DNA from: Apostichopus japonicus | Lineage: Eukaryota; Echinodermata; Holothuroidea; Aspidochirotida; Stichopodidae | DNA length: 64,000 nt | Reading direction: 5' to 3' | NCBI RefSeq assembly: GCF_037975245.1 | Contig: NC_092567.1 | Span: 22,257,376 to 22,321,375, forward strand | In this document: in pieces, positions 12,151-24,052 of the stretch | Layout: the number at the start of each line of letters is the position of its first letter | Numbering within the stretch: the stretch's first letter is position 1 | Position numbers and translations under genes: made by a program | Notes under the pieces: model-generated | Told to the model about the DNA's origin: nothing | Database searches by the model: none | What the model saw: only the letters and a program-made list of their open reading frames with translations

Positions 12151-14607
12151 GATCAAACGTTACAGAATATGTCTTTGTGGTTATATTATTTCAATGAGAC
12201 TCATGTAATATGACAATGTGCCTTACTTAATAAAGAAGTTCTAATATATATTGTTATCGCTGTATCGATAACCACAACATTTATAGAATTAGTCCAAAAT
12301 TGGCATTGAGAAGATTTCGTCTTATTTTATTTTTTATTCTTTTTTTTCCATATTTGTTTCATTTTTGTTTTCATTACTGTCCAAATTGCCATTTCAAATA
12401 TATATGGCCTACATTATGGTTATCTTCTAATAGCCTACACAACATTTTGACAAGTTTATTTGTGTGATCACATCAAGAATGTACCGCAATGTTACTCACG
12501 TTTATCTATGTCATGGTAAATAGTTAGAGGGGTTTCCAATAAGCGACCCATGGGACATGTCCGACCCGCTATAAACAATCAGCCCACGATTATTGTGCAC
12601 TTATCCGGTATGTGGTCCCTTGTAAAAGGTCCTATAATATATGTTTTAGCACCCTGTCAGCCTACGTTGTACATCACTCTAACCAATGTATTTCCCTCTG
12701 ATCTTCGTAGAAAATTAATCGAGCATCCCCTGAAATAGTACAGTATGATTTTAATGTTTCTTTTTTTTTTTTGCGTTGGATTTGAAACTATGATGCATAA
12801 TTCTGACCAAAGCATCGGTAAAACTTCCCCTTTCTTTTAAACATTTTAATCGGAGAAACATGGATATCAGCAAAATCAAATCAAATTATCTGTCCAAATA
12901 AGACAACGAAGGGACAAGAGGTGGAGATAGACGAAAGAAAGGACCAGCTTTAATGATGCGATTATTTAATCAAATGTTAATAGCTGAGGGAAAAGCGAAG
13001 TAGCATTAAGTAGCGAAGGATCATAGTTATTTTGAGGATGAATAAGTTTCCTAGCTTGAACAGGAGGCCATCCTTATCGTTTGTAGGTTAAACCGTAGTC
13101 ATCTTAATTACCTTGCTATATATTTGACAAGTATTTAAAAATGAACTTAATTGATTTGACACGTAATTAGCAGAAAAAGCCGTATTTAATTACACAGAGA
13201 AATTATCAACCAATTTCAATGTTAAAGGAGCTATATGCACGGGCGAATTCTAAACGCAGCCATGTTTTTTACGTTATTATGGACGACTTTTCGAAACAAA
13301 ATCTTATAAATTGACCAAATTAAGCCACTTTGCTAGATTTGTTTCACTAGATGAAAGTTAACAAAGGAAGCAAGGAAGAAGGTAACGTTGTCCATTGAAT
13401 CCATGATTAATTGTTTTTTTTACATTTTGTTTTATATTTATCATTAATTATGCAACATAACGTTTCATTCATCCGTTCTGATTTTGGCACATAATTCTTC
13501 TTCTTTTTTTATTTCACTTCAAAGTTTTTCCCAATTCAGCTTAAAAATATACCTATTTTTCACCTTTTTTTTATTGTATGTGTGTATGGGGTATAATGGG
13601 GGAGGGGTTGGAGGATAAATTTCACATGGCTATATGATTTTTTTACTTCACTGTTGATGTTTTCCGCTTATGCACATATGAATACCAAAATTATTATGTT
13701 ATATTATATTTTGAAGCATTTCATTAATTTAAGATAAATATCTCATTCCAGATGACGTACGATTTACACGAAACTGTTAGTTTGTAACAAAAAAAATATG
13801 ATGATGCATGAGCGGTTATTGGCTTTACCTTGATTAATGGATTAGTGCAATTTTTATTTATAAGTTATTAATCGACGATTTAAAATCATCAACAACAACA
13901 ACACCAAGTGAAATGAACAAGTAGAAAGCGAAGACGCTCCATTTGTTATTGGTTTAGTTATGAAACTATTGGAACTTTTCTATATAGTTTGATAGAAATA
14001 TTTAAAAAAAAATCATACTAGTTACTATAAGTGACCAATCTAATTAGATTGAAATAAATTCTTTGTATCCATCTGAAGGATAAAGTAAAGCCCCAACGTT
14101 TCATACCGGTATCACATCGGGTTTTTGCAACATTTAGCACTAACAAATAAAACATGGGGAGTACTTCTTCTAATCCAACACTGGTCAATATGCATAATCC
14201 TACACAAACGAGGTTTGTATTTTGTTACAAAAGTGCCAAACGTTTGTAACTTGGAAACAACTATTTCTGACAAGAATTTTTGAAAACTAGAGTTTAATTT
14301 GTTTTTTTGTTTGTTTTTGTTGTTGTTGTTTTTGTGTGCTTCGGTGTGTTGTTTTTTAGCCATTGGAAGCGTATATGTACCCAGCGTTGGTAAAAGAAAA
14401 AAAAAACAATTACCAAATATTCTTAGTTGTTACGTTCATAAACTCATATCTCATTTATTATGACGTAACCGAAGTTGAAAAGTTGAACAACTTCGACCCC
14501 ACGTATTATTACGTATACGTACTAGAAAAATTGCGTGAAAACAATGACACAACTGCATATTCAAAGGATATCGCAAGGCAGCGTGTGGTTGCTGATGCAT
14601 GGGCTAG

Positions 14608-14817
14608 ACAAACTTGCCTGAATGTATAGTTAAGCCTATGTCTATGTTATACCTTTGTAGCACACAGACAACAAACTTGTCTCAATGTATAGTTAAGCCT
14701 CTGTCTATGTTATATCCCTTTGAAGCACACATACAACAAACTTGCCTTAATGTATAGTTAAGCCTCTATCTAGGCTATGTTATATATCTTTAACCGCTTT
14801 GTAGCACACATACAGAC
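14608..14817. repeat. Tandem repeat of about 65 bp, three copies
   Basis: Three successive units share AACTTGCCT, AATGTATAGTTAAGCCT, TCTATGTTATA and GTAGCACACATACA. The third carries an insertion of roughly 15 bases. Confidence 0.88.
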
Positions 14818-14881
14818 AAAAACACTATGATGAGTATAGATAGCAAGTCGTAATTATTCAGTTTAACAATATGTGACTATG

Positions 14882-14904
14882 TTTGTCTGTCTGTCTGTCT
14901 GTCT
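14882..14904. repeat. GTCT microsatellite
   Basis: Five to six GTCT units. Confidence 0.9.
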
Positions 14905-15169
14905 GCGGAATTATCAATACATTAGACTTTTCACTCCATTATTTCAGAACGTGAAGTTAAAAAGATGATATCAATCTGCGAATTCAATACTTTTGCTTGT
15001 GATAGTCAAATTTGTTAATATTAACCCGCTGAATTGTAAAAAACTAAGAAACTTGTGGCAAATGACAAATATCTTTAAGGGTTTTCATAATTGTTTACAA
15101 ATTATCGCAGGTGAAATGCTGATAGGTTTCAAAACAAGGACTGTGTTGGAAGTTATGGCAGTCCAGGAT

Positions 15170-15197
15170 ATTTGCATGCATTTGCATAAATTTGCAT
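15170..15197 (+). promoter_or_regulatory. Three POU octamers in 10-bp register
   Basis: ATTTGCAT occurs perfectly at 15170-15177, 15180-15187 and 15190-15197, so the starts are exactly 10 bp apart, about one helical turn. It may be a short tandem repeat of a 10-mer or a POU-factor platform. Confidence 0.5.
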
Positions 15198-16108
15198 AAA
15201 TTAAGGCATGTCGGTTTGAAAATGACTTGCCGCTGTGCGGAAGAAGTGGGGTAGTAGGAAAACAAATAAAATAATTTGTTGACGTTTGAAGATAACTGAC
15301 CATTATTTGACTTCCTAGCATATCTGCTAATAATATGGACGATTCACAAATACAATGCATGCCATTCCACTCTTATCAACAGGGTCTAAAAATGACAAGT
15401 TCTATCGATTAATAAATTTTGCTTTAAAAGAGATTAGAGGCTGCAGAATAGAGCTCATTTTTTGGGAGGAGAGGGGGGAGTTGGGGGCGTAATAAACTTC
15501 GAAAGGTATTGTATGGAGAACAAATGGACCCTCTGTGTAATGTATGGACGTACAGTCTATAATTTATTTCATTTTCTAACTGGGCATTTTAAGGCATTAA
15601 AATGAAATATTTCCTTTCAAGATAAGAAGTTAATAATTTTTCTTATATGAATTAAGTAAGGAAAACACTCTAAGAATGACGTGAAATTTAATGCCAATGG
15701 GGTGTAAGTTTTTTTACGATCTCCAGGTAGAGTTTTGACCTCATCCCGCATAAAATTGTAAACAAAAATATTTTCGATTGAGATAGCTATGAACAGGTGA
15801 TAATGAAAGGCATATACATATTGAGTCCAGCGGTGCGAATAATTTTTCATAAAAAAAAGGTTGTCCATTCTTAAGTGTGTTCATGTAGGACATATTGAAT
15901 AATTTTCTGGACTCCCGAATGCATGTATAGCCTACAATTTATGAAACCAAAATGTGCTTTTTCATTTTTTTTTTACTGCAATAATTATACTAAAACTGCA
16001 TATTCACGTAATTTTGTTTGTCACAATTTGACGATCTGCATACATTGGATTGATGAAGAAACACTTAAGCCCCATGAATACGATAATTATTAATATACAA
16101 ACTGAATA

Positions 16109-16200
16109 ACATTTTGATAGATGAAATATGAAAATAACCTATCAAGGTTTGTATAAAGAACTTCTCTGTATTAAGTTTAAAGGGTTACTCTATCTAACCA
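16109..16200. repeat. Dispersed repeat pair, left copy
   Basis: Shares GATGAAATATGAAAATAACCTAT, then AGGTTTGTA, then TCTGTATTAAGTTTAAAGGGTT and CTATCTAA with the copy at 16372-16495. Confidence 0.75.
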
Positions 16201-16371
16201 ACCGATTCACATAGAGATTACAGTAACTACTGAAAATCTTAAAACGTTGTACCACCATAAAAAAAAACTGGATTGTGCTGACAAATCGGATAAATCGGTA
16301 GCATGTGTTATTAGGATTACAGTATAAGAACAAGATATGTGTAATCCCAACAACTGGATTTATTGGAATTA

Positions 16372-16495
16372 TTATAATATCTTGATAAATGAAATATATG
16401 ACAATAACCTATATTAAAGGTTTGTAAAAAGAAAGAAAAAATGCACAGTTCTGTATTAAGTTTAAAGGGTTGGTCTATCTAATTATGCATATAGA
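16372..16495. repeat. Dispersed repeat pair, right copy
   Basis: Direct-orientation partner of 16109-16200, with small insertions. The 260-base offset suggests an old local duplication or two members of one repeat family. Confidence 0.75.
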
Positions 16496-17456
16496 TCACA
16501 CGCTGTGGATCAAAATGTCTCAAAAGTTATACAACTCGAAAAGAAATAGAACTTTAAAACTTGCAAGTCATAATCATCCACTTTATATCGATTAACGACA
16601 AACTACAAAAGGCACACTGACTCATGCACAAACATATATACTAAACGCACAACAGTTCGGAAAGCCTATATATATATATATTAGCGATCCATTAGGCTAT
16701 ATACTGCTCACATATACTTTATTGGCTCCACAAGTTATATGATTGATATAGCGGAAATCGTTCAACAGTCATATGTGAATAGTTTTCAGAGTTTGCCGGG
16801 TCAACCAATTTGTCAAAAGTTTCTTGAAAACGGGTCAACCCTCTTAACGACCCACTCGGGACATTGTAAGAGATAAAAATTCGATAGGGAAAAAAAAACA
16901 ATGAACCCCCTTCTCATTGTTTGTAGTGAAGTAAGCCAGAGAGCGGTAAACTCTCTAAGGTTTGTGCGGAACAGTTTTGTTCTCAGCAGACGAAATAAAA
17001 CATAAGATGGATTGTTGTCTTAAAAATGAACAGGGTACATTATATTATGAGCGCGTACATTGTTTGGAAATAAATTTAAAAAATTGAGAATAAATATGAA
17101 CTATTCATATATAACTCACAACGTTTACCTTCTCAAACCGATGAATTTAAAAAAAAAAATATTCTAAAGATTCTATAGAAGCATTTTGAAGGAGTGACCA
17201 ATTAAAATTTGATTGGATTAAAACAAACGTTACATTGAATAAGTTACCAATCAAACTCCGTATATATAAGAAGAAGAAACAAAACAACAGAAAACAAAAT
17301 ATAGTAACATGTGATACAATTATACAATATGGTAATAACTGTTAATAAATTATAACATCTTAAGAGAGTCAACTTAACTTGTATTCATATTTTCATGAAA
17401 AGTTTCATGCTTGTTAGAATACTCAATGCGAAAATGCTATATTATGACGAAATGAA

Positions 17457-17540
17457 ATATATATATATAGGCTATACATATAGGCTATATACATATAGGC
17501 TATATACATATAGGCTATATAAATATAGACTATATATAGA
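17457..17540. repeat. 15-bp ATATAGGCTATATAC repeat
   Basis: Four to five copies of ATATAGGCTATATAC inside a TA-rich tract, followed by GT-rich sequence. The same TAGGCTAT word interrupts TA tracts at 46539-46634. Confidence 0.9.
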
Positions 17541-18370
17541 TATGTGCGTGTCTGTGTGTATACTTCAGAGTAACCTGTGTATTTGTTTTTTGTACATACA
17601 CTGTATGTGTGTATAAATATAATGCGTAATGTAACATAATATTTGTAGGACCTCCTTGTGCAACATGTGAACAATTTACGGTGTATTGTTTTAATTAGTG
17701 AAACGATGGTTTGACTTTAAGCGATGTACTTTTGTATTTTAATGAACAGGTTGGCGAATAGTAGTTCCTTTTTTTCCTTATGAAAACAATGTTATCAGCT
17801 ATAGTAGTTTACTTGTAGAATTAATATGTTTAGATTTAGACATAGCAGGAGGTGGATTTGTTTATAACCGTTTTTACGGGGTAAGGAAGAGGGGAGGGGA
17901 GGGGGAGGAGGCGTGTATTAAAAATAATATTGTCATGGGACTGTCTTCCATGATGCTGTAGATAATATTGAATAGTTTAAAGTACATTCCAAGTATAATC
18001 AAAACAGAAAAGAATATATCAAAATGAACCGACAACAACACTGTGTTTTGTACTCATCTCGGAGCCATTGGAAGAAAAATCCATTGTTTTTCTTCCATTA
18101 CTTATTTTTCTACTACAGTCATAATAACCAAAATTATCTAGTAGCTAGTGTAATTGTGTATCGAGATATATAGTTTAGCATGTATATCAAAGAAACAACA
18201 ACACAAGAAGAAAAAAATAATAATAATAATTACGGAATTTACCCAAAACTGCATTTTGCGGTTGGTTTCAAAGTAATGCAATGATCAAGCAATATATAAA
18301 ATACGACCATAGTTTGATGTAAGACCATTCAGTTTAACCAGTTAGAGATAGGTGTTGTTATAGCTCATGG

Positions 18371-18384
18371 CTAATCCGGATTAG
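18371..18384. promoter_or_regulatory. Palindromic K50-homeodomain (Otx/Gsc/Pitx) site
   Basis: CTAATCCGGATTAG is a perfect 14-base palindrome made of two head-to-head TAATCC sites. Further GGATTA copies lie at 18542-18547 and 18556-18561. It sits about 1.3 kb inside the presumed first intron of the 19.7 kb gene. Confidence 0.45.
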
Positions 18385-19708
18385 CGGGTCTTTAGGCCGT
18401 CTAAATCCAATAGAGAAAATGATTGTATCCACATAAAATACTGAGATATATTGATTTGCTTTGTTTTTATTTTATTTTATTGACTGTATTCAAAACTCTT
18501 GCATAATTTCGTTTTTTATCCTTGTGCGATTTCGGCGGGGTGGATTAAAGTAACCGGATTAAAATTCTCAGGGGTTTAGTTTTCAGAGTCTGGTTTTCAG
18601 GAATCCAGTGAAATTGTTGAGTATGCATTACGGGATTGTCGAAATTTCCGCAGCAGAATGCTATCGAGTTAAGTCACTGGCGGGTTAGAGAGGGGGGGGG
18701 GGGGAGGTGGAGGGGATCGGACTGTTGGGCGAAGTCATATGCTAACGAACGAACTAAAGAGAATATAGATGTTAAAACAGGTTGATATTTCTGTATAAGT
18801 ATAACCGGATGGAGGGAGGGGGAAGGGGGTGCAACGGTGGGCGTCAAACGCCATCACGGAGGCATTCTATATGCTATATGTACGTATGTTTGTATGTATG
18901 TATGTATAGTATGTATTTTAGATCCTCCTGCAAGCAGGAACTCGCGAAGAAGCCTCATTGGCTTATCAAAACCGCAGGCTGACCGAAGTCAGTCTCTTAC
19001 ATTCATATTTAACGTCCATGATTATGAATTGTCAACAACTCTGTAACTGGACGACATACATTAATCTTGGAGTGACTCAAACTCGGGACATTATGATTGA
19101 AAGGCAAGCTGATTGCATAGGAATAATTAAAATCGAAGTTAACTCAAAGATGTATATACTGAAGATTATTTACTGTGCCTAATGTACAAGTTGCCGCATT
19201 AGTTTTACAGGAATCGAGTGAGGTTGTAAACCGGTATTCAATGTTGATGTACCCCAGTTGAGTGTTAAATGTTCCGTAACGTTTAATATGAATTTGGCGT
19301 ATTTGTATATTGAATATCAATCGAAGGCGCGTCACAAAATATTGATGATTATATTAAAATATTGTCGTTTTCAGTACGAATAATTAATCGTCACTGAAAC
19401 ATGGCCGTGGAAATTGCTGTTGCGGTTGTATCAGTAAAATATACATCTATTAAGCAAATGATAAAGAAATATATGAATAAAAACAAAGAATAACACAAAA
19501 TGGAGGATAGATCTGGATATCCCATTGCCGACCAAGTTTGTTTAATTTTAATTGCGTTGCGTAACTGAGAGAACTAAGTCAGTTAAAGGCTGGAATTCAG
19601 CGGTGAATCCATGTTGTTATATGTTACACACAGTTAGCAAAGTCGTTAAACTTTAATTACATATGTATAGATTTATAGGAAAGGTAAAAAGAGGGATTTT
19701 TGACTTAC

Positions 19709-20009
19709 CCGGGGATTCCGTAGCACTCAGCGACCGTTGCCTTCCGTTAGTAACTGGGGTTGAGGGGGTAGAACCTGCAGCGTTAACCGCATTGCCAGCA
19801 GCGCTGGATCCTAGGATCCCTTCAATTGAGTGTTGCATATTATAATCGCCTGCACCCGGAGGACGATTAATCGCGGAATGGGTCCCGATACCTGGTCCAA
19901 ACTGTCCCGGGAGAACTCCGCGTGGGAGCCCGATATGATGATGATGATGGTGGTCATTTTGCACAGAAAGTGTGGAATATGAAGGTAATTGTCCAAACGG
20001 ATCCATCAT
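19709..20009 (-). CDS. First coding exon of a homeobox-type gene with octapeptide motif (UNCX-like or ALX paralogue)
   Basis: Exon of 100 codons plus one base, ending CCG G before a strong GTAAGT donor (phase 1). I chose the first ATG of the ATGATGGATCC pair. The frame stays open further upstream to 20174, but that part is Lys/Asn/Ser-rich and looks like 5' UTR. The protein begins MMDPFGQLPSYSTLSV, has six histidines at about residues 20-25, a Gly/Pro-rich stretch, the octapeptide HSIEGILG at residues 60-67, and a Ser/Thr/Ala-rich end ...SLSATESPG. Octapeptide (EH1-like) motifs recruit Groucho/TLE co-repressors and sit N-terminal to the homeodomain in PRD-class proteins. MMD at the start, the SI-D/E-G-I/L-LG motif and ESPG just before the splice resemble the N-terminus of vertebrate UNCX (ESPG followed by the homeodomain). 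The alternative is the tandem Alx paralogue known in echinoderms, or an Rx-like gene. No homeodomain exon was found between 1 and 19.7 kb, so the downstream intron would exceed 19 kb. The exon itself is fairly certain. Gene identity is not. Confidence 0.72.
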
Positions 20010-20520
20010 GACGTTGATACGGTCACGTGACTTGTGATGTCCTTTATGTTTGTAAATATTTGAACGGTTATTTGATGATTCGATTAGTTTGAAGAAGTAA
20101 CAAACGGTAGGCCTACTTGAAGGAACTTTTCGAGTTGCTATCGTTAAACTTGTAATAACTTCCAAAAAGAACACACAAACGTTAGTTTACCCCTGACAAG
20201 ATGAAACACAAAATTTATAAACAAGTTACCATATAGAAATTAATAATCAAAATCCAATGTGACAATATCAAAGGATTAGTTTAGAAAAAAATCCCAATAT
20301 TCTCGGCTGCGTAAAAGATTAAAGATTGGAAAATTACACGCGTTCATTGATAAACAATCTTTGGACTTCCCAGGACAAAGCACCTGTCAATCAAAACACA
20401 ATGGTTCATTCATAGAATCAAACTGTGTACTTTATCAGATTAGTTCTGCTCATGCGCAGAAGCTCTGATTAACAGTAATCCATAATTAATTGCATTTATA
20501 ATTCGGATTTCCTTTCAACT
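20010..20520 (-). promoter_or_regulatory. Putative promoter and 5' regulatory cluster of the 19.7 kb homeobox-type gene
   Basis: Upstream of the chosen start codon lie TCACGTGAC (bHLH-Zip E-box, 20023-20031), CTGTCAATCA (20384-20393, reverse complement TGATTGACAG, a perfect PBX/MEIS decamer) overlapping a CACCTG E-box, CACAATGG (Sox-like), CTTTATCA (GATA-like), CATGCGCAG (NRF1-like) and TAATTAATTG (homeodomain-like, about 20483-20492). No TATA box or start site can be fixed by eye. Site names rest on consensus matches only. Confidence 0.4.
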
Positions 20521-22943
20521 GAGGTTGTTGTTTTTGCTGGAAGTATTTGAATCAATAATATTTCTCAAATCATATTTCGTGAAGATATCATCTTCTTCTT
20601 CTGTTGTTGTAGTTTTGTTTTTCATTAAAACGAATTCATTTTTATTTTCTATGAAAAAAACTCTCTTTATTGAATCGTCAGGTCTAAAGAAAATTCTGTT
20701 GGTTCAGTAGCCTTCCATCCAAAATAATTTACGAACATAAATTTACCGTGTTTGTAAGATTGTCATTTCTGGTTCTTAGTTATTTTTCTTCTCTTTTTCT
20801 TCTTCTTTTCCAGTCCGTGATCCTCTAAGCAGATGGATTTTTCTTTTGAAAGGTTCAAGGTTTAACGGTTCACTTTGATATTAGTCGACGAAGCGATTGA
20901 TATAAATAGTATAAATATATAAATATTTGTTATCGCTGCCGTTTCATCACAGCGTTTCACCGGGTCAGTTTATTTACCAGTCCACAAGTCTTGAATATGT
21001 TCCACCTTTTTTCGTCTCCCTCTGTCTTCAGAAGTTTAGTTTCAAAACACAAACAACGGCGTTTTTACTTTTCCAAGCTTTTTCTCCGTGCAAACATTTG
21101 CAACAATCCACCAAGCGTTAACTCAATGCACGTGTTGTCAACTTTCCTGTTGGCCACGGCCAATTCCACTGCGCTCCACAAAATTAACAACAAGCTTCAT
21201 AACAGAAATATTAGCCCAATCAAAATTCGCAACCTACCACACCGTTAGTTGAAAGTTCCCATGCCGCGCGCCGTGTCTTTATAAACGGGGTCAGCCGGCA
21301 CTTGTACTGGAAAACTATTCCTCTTGTGTGCTTCCAAATACTTTGGGGAATCAAGTCACAGCACGCTCTTTCGTATATATGTGTGTGTAAACCTATATAA
21401 CGGTTATACGAAAAGAGAAAAAAAATAAACTTACTCGCGAATAAGCCTATTAAGTACTTAACTTGACAGGCATGTTAGGCTGAGATCCTGTTTAAACCCA
21501 TTGTAAGTTAACGGACCGTGACAGGCCTATACTCTCAACGGACGAGAGGAAAAAGAACGGATATGCTGATTAAGAGGGGGTTTGTGAAAATTATGAATGA
21601 ATAATGCATTAGTAAATGTTTATGCATGATTAAATGTAACGACAAACGAATCAGTTCCGACCAGTGTTCAATTTATGATGGTAAAACAACATTAGTATAT
21701 TAACCACGTGATATAGGCTAATTATATATGCATGTGTAACGCTGAAACAATATCGAAAGACTTTCATGAATATTCAGTACTGACGAATGGAATATATTTT
21801 ATTATGATATTCATGCATTTTTGTTCAATTATATACTAAAATAACATTCACACGCGTGCTATTCAGATCACACCTTGTTCGAATGTCTGTGTGACGTGTG
21901 ACGTCTGTTCTTTTGCCAGCATTTGTTTGTGTCTTGTCTAGATGTGCTGTGATTTTTTAACCCCTTTTGGGAAATGCTACACATCTTACTGCCATTTGTT
22001 TTTTACTGGTTTTATTATAGTCTGCAGTGGTACCAAACGCAACTCCTTTGGAAATAAGGGAAAGTTATCCCTGAAAACCTGAAATTTCAGTTCACTGTAT
22101 ATGCAGATTGCATAACGAAATGATGAAATTAGATAGACATTTTGCAAAGTTTCCAATGAGAAAGAAAAAAACTCCATTAAATTGTGTGGGACTGGTCTGC
22201 GTTAAAGTCATATTTAAATTGTGGTAACCATAGAGATCTCCTACAGTTATAGCCTTAAATATTACGTGACTAGTTTGAAAAGACACCAAAACGTAACATG
22301 CAACTTAAGTTCAACTTAAATTCTTCTTTTATTTTCAACACGCTTTTAGTCATCCATGCAGATTCATTCATTTTAATTTAGTCAAATTCGGCCATTTTGG
22401 AATATCTGAATTTCAATTGACTTCACAGAACACGTGACTAATTTTGTATTCAGTGCCGTATACTCTCCTTTAGCAACCAATGAAATTATATCAAGTACGC
22501 AAGATCCATTTCCACGAATGACGTCACGATTTGTGTCCCATCGTTTTGGAAAAAGGCGGCAATATCCGCCAGCGAATTCAACTTTCGACTTTCGTCACCA
22601 GGGACCCTGCAAAAACGTGGCCGTGTTGTCATGGAAACAAATGGCGATATGAAGAAGAAGCATTAGATAGATAGCTATGTTATGAGTTAAAAAAGAGATA
22701 TATTGAAATGACAATTTAAATTTAATTGAAATTAAGGTGATTAGTAGATCGCTTAGCATAAACGAAACCTGTATAAGGATAATCCACGAAAGAAATATTA
22801 GCGCAAGGTATACCGTGGTTAACTCTAATATTTAATCGATTCATGATATAGCTGGATTGATAAAATTGTCGACCAATAACAGAGTATGATGCTTATATAA
22901 ATAAAACAAAGCCATATTGTCACTTAGATTAGATCAAGGAGTG

Positions 22944-22985
22944 CTCAATAGGCGACTCGTGGTTCAAATCCGTCGGGGCGAAATA
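22944..22985 (+). repeat. Possible tRNA-derived SINE remnant
   Basis: GTGGTTCAAATCCGTCGGGGCG contains a box-B-like GGTTCAAATCC in the setting of a T arm. No convincing box A or cloverleaf is present, so it is at most a degraded tRNA or SINE fragment. Confidence 0.3.
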
Positions 22986-23917
22986 CTTCAATCCGCTTTG
23001 CCAATAATATACAAAAATAAACAAATAAATATATAAATAACAAAACTATAAAATCGATCCACACTCTTGCTCTTTTATAGTCACGTGACCTAGTCTGATT
23101 TGCATATTTCATTAAAGGCACGGATGCTACTTGTGTATTTTGCTATGTTAACGGTATACAAACTATACAATATAATTTTATAATTTTGATAGAATAATTT
23201 ATGACCTTTTCACATAAGATTGTGCAAGAAACTTGAAGGAAACTTGCATGTACTATGTTTATATGAGGGAAATCATCAGCTTCCTATATAGGTCAGGTGT
23301 GAATATAAAACCTGGAAATGCCTGTCGGTTAATGGCAAACATTTTTTAAATTTTTATCAAGTATTTTCTACTTGGTAAAATAATTCCTTCTTAACAGATT
23401 GTCAATAAACATGACAATTTTACAATGACCTAACCATCCATCTATTTCGAAGTAATTTCTATTTATGACATTAACAAATAGGCTAGAAAGGTTCGCATTT
23501 ATGACGGACTTATAAATCTTTCAAATAAAGCAAACATGTCTTTTTTACCCCCAATGAATCTAAGGTAGTTTTCATTTTTAAGAGCGTTTGATAGATGACT
23601 ATTTTGTCAATTGGACATCAAAAGAAGATTTTTTGTTGTTGCTCATATTTGGATTTCGGTAATTATTTATTTCATAAGGCATACAAACTGACAAAGATTG
23701 AATTCGCCACGCGGCATACATTTTTAAGGGAATTCCCCTTGTAAAATCCGTCGAGCTTCTCCATTACTCCAAATTAATATAGCAATTAATTGATTAGCTT
23801 TTAACTTTTTATGACAGTGATTATGATTCGACCAATGACGGCATCCTTTATCTAACGTTTCCTTTCTAAATGATGTCATCTCTCATTAACATATAACCAT
23901 TGTTTTACCAGGTTAAA

Positions 23918-23947
23918 CCAGGGAGTTGTTATGGAACAACTCCCTGG
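23918..23947. repeat. Perfect short hairpin
   Basis: CCAGGGAGTTGTT, loop ATGG, then AACAACTCCCTGG: a 13-base perfect stem with a four-base loop, extended by TTAA on both sides with one bulged A. It could be a foldback repeat end. Confidence 0.85.
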
Positions 23948-23994
23948 TTAAACACCGAACCCTGGTGATTCAATTACTAAGGCTCCATGATATG

Positions 23995-23995
<1 letters not shown>

Positions 23996-24051
<56 letters not shown>
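23996..24051. repeat. TA microsatellite
   Basis: TA tract of about 55 bases with one ACAT interruption. Confidence 0.95.

Positions 24052-24052
<1 letters not shown>

Larger units (their letters stand above)
10033..16108. other. Non-coding apart from listed repeats; probable intron
   Basis: If the 19.7 kb exon is the 5' coding exon of a minus-strand gene, this is intron or downstream DNA. I searched by eye for a minus-strand WFQNRR-type exon and found none. CACGTG occurs at 11257. Confidence 0.5.
16496..19708. other. Probable 5' end of the first intron of the 19.7 kb gene
   Basis: Starts on the minus strand with GTAAGT at 19708-19703. Holds the TAGGCTAT repeat, a G/A-rich run at 17881-17912, the K50 palindrome, a 13-G tract at 18692-18704 and a TATG repeat at about 18882-18912. 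No exon recognised. Confidence 0.5.

Noticed and set aside
11932-12213. Plus-strand WFQ at the start of a frame, tested as a homeodomain helix 3
   Set aside because: The sequence continues ELQKYRT and not NRRAKW, and it lies in a hAT-like repeat fragment.
20010-20174. Upstream extension of the octapeptide exon to a start at 20174
   Set aside because: The added 55 residues are Lys/Asn/Ser-rich with no conserved feature, and the ATG at 20009 opens a sensible N-terminus. It is more likely 5' UTR.
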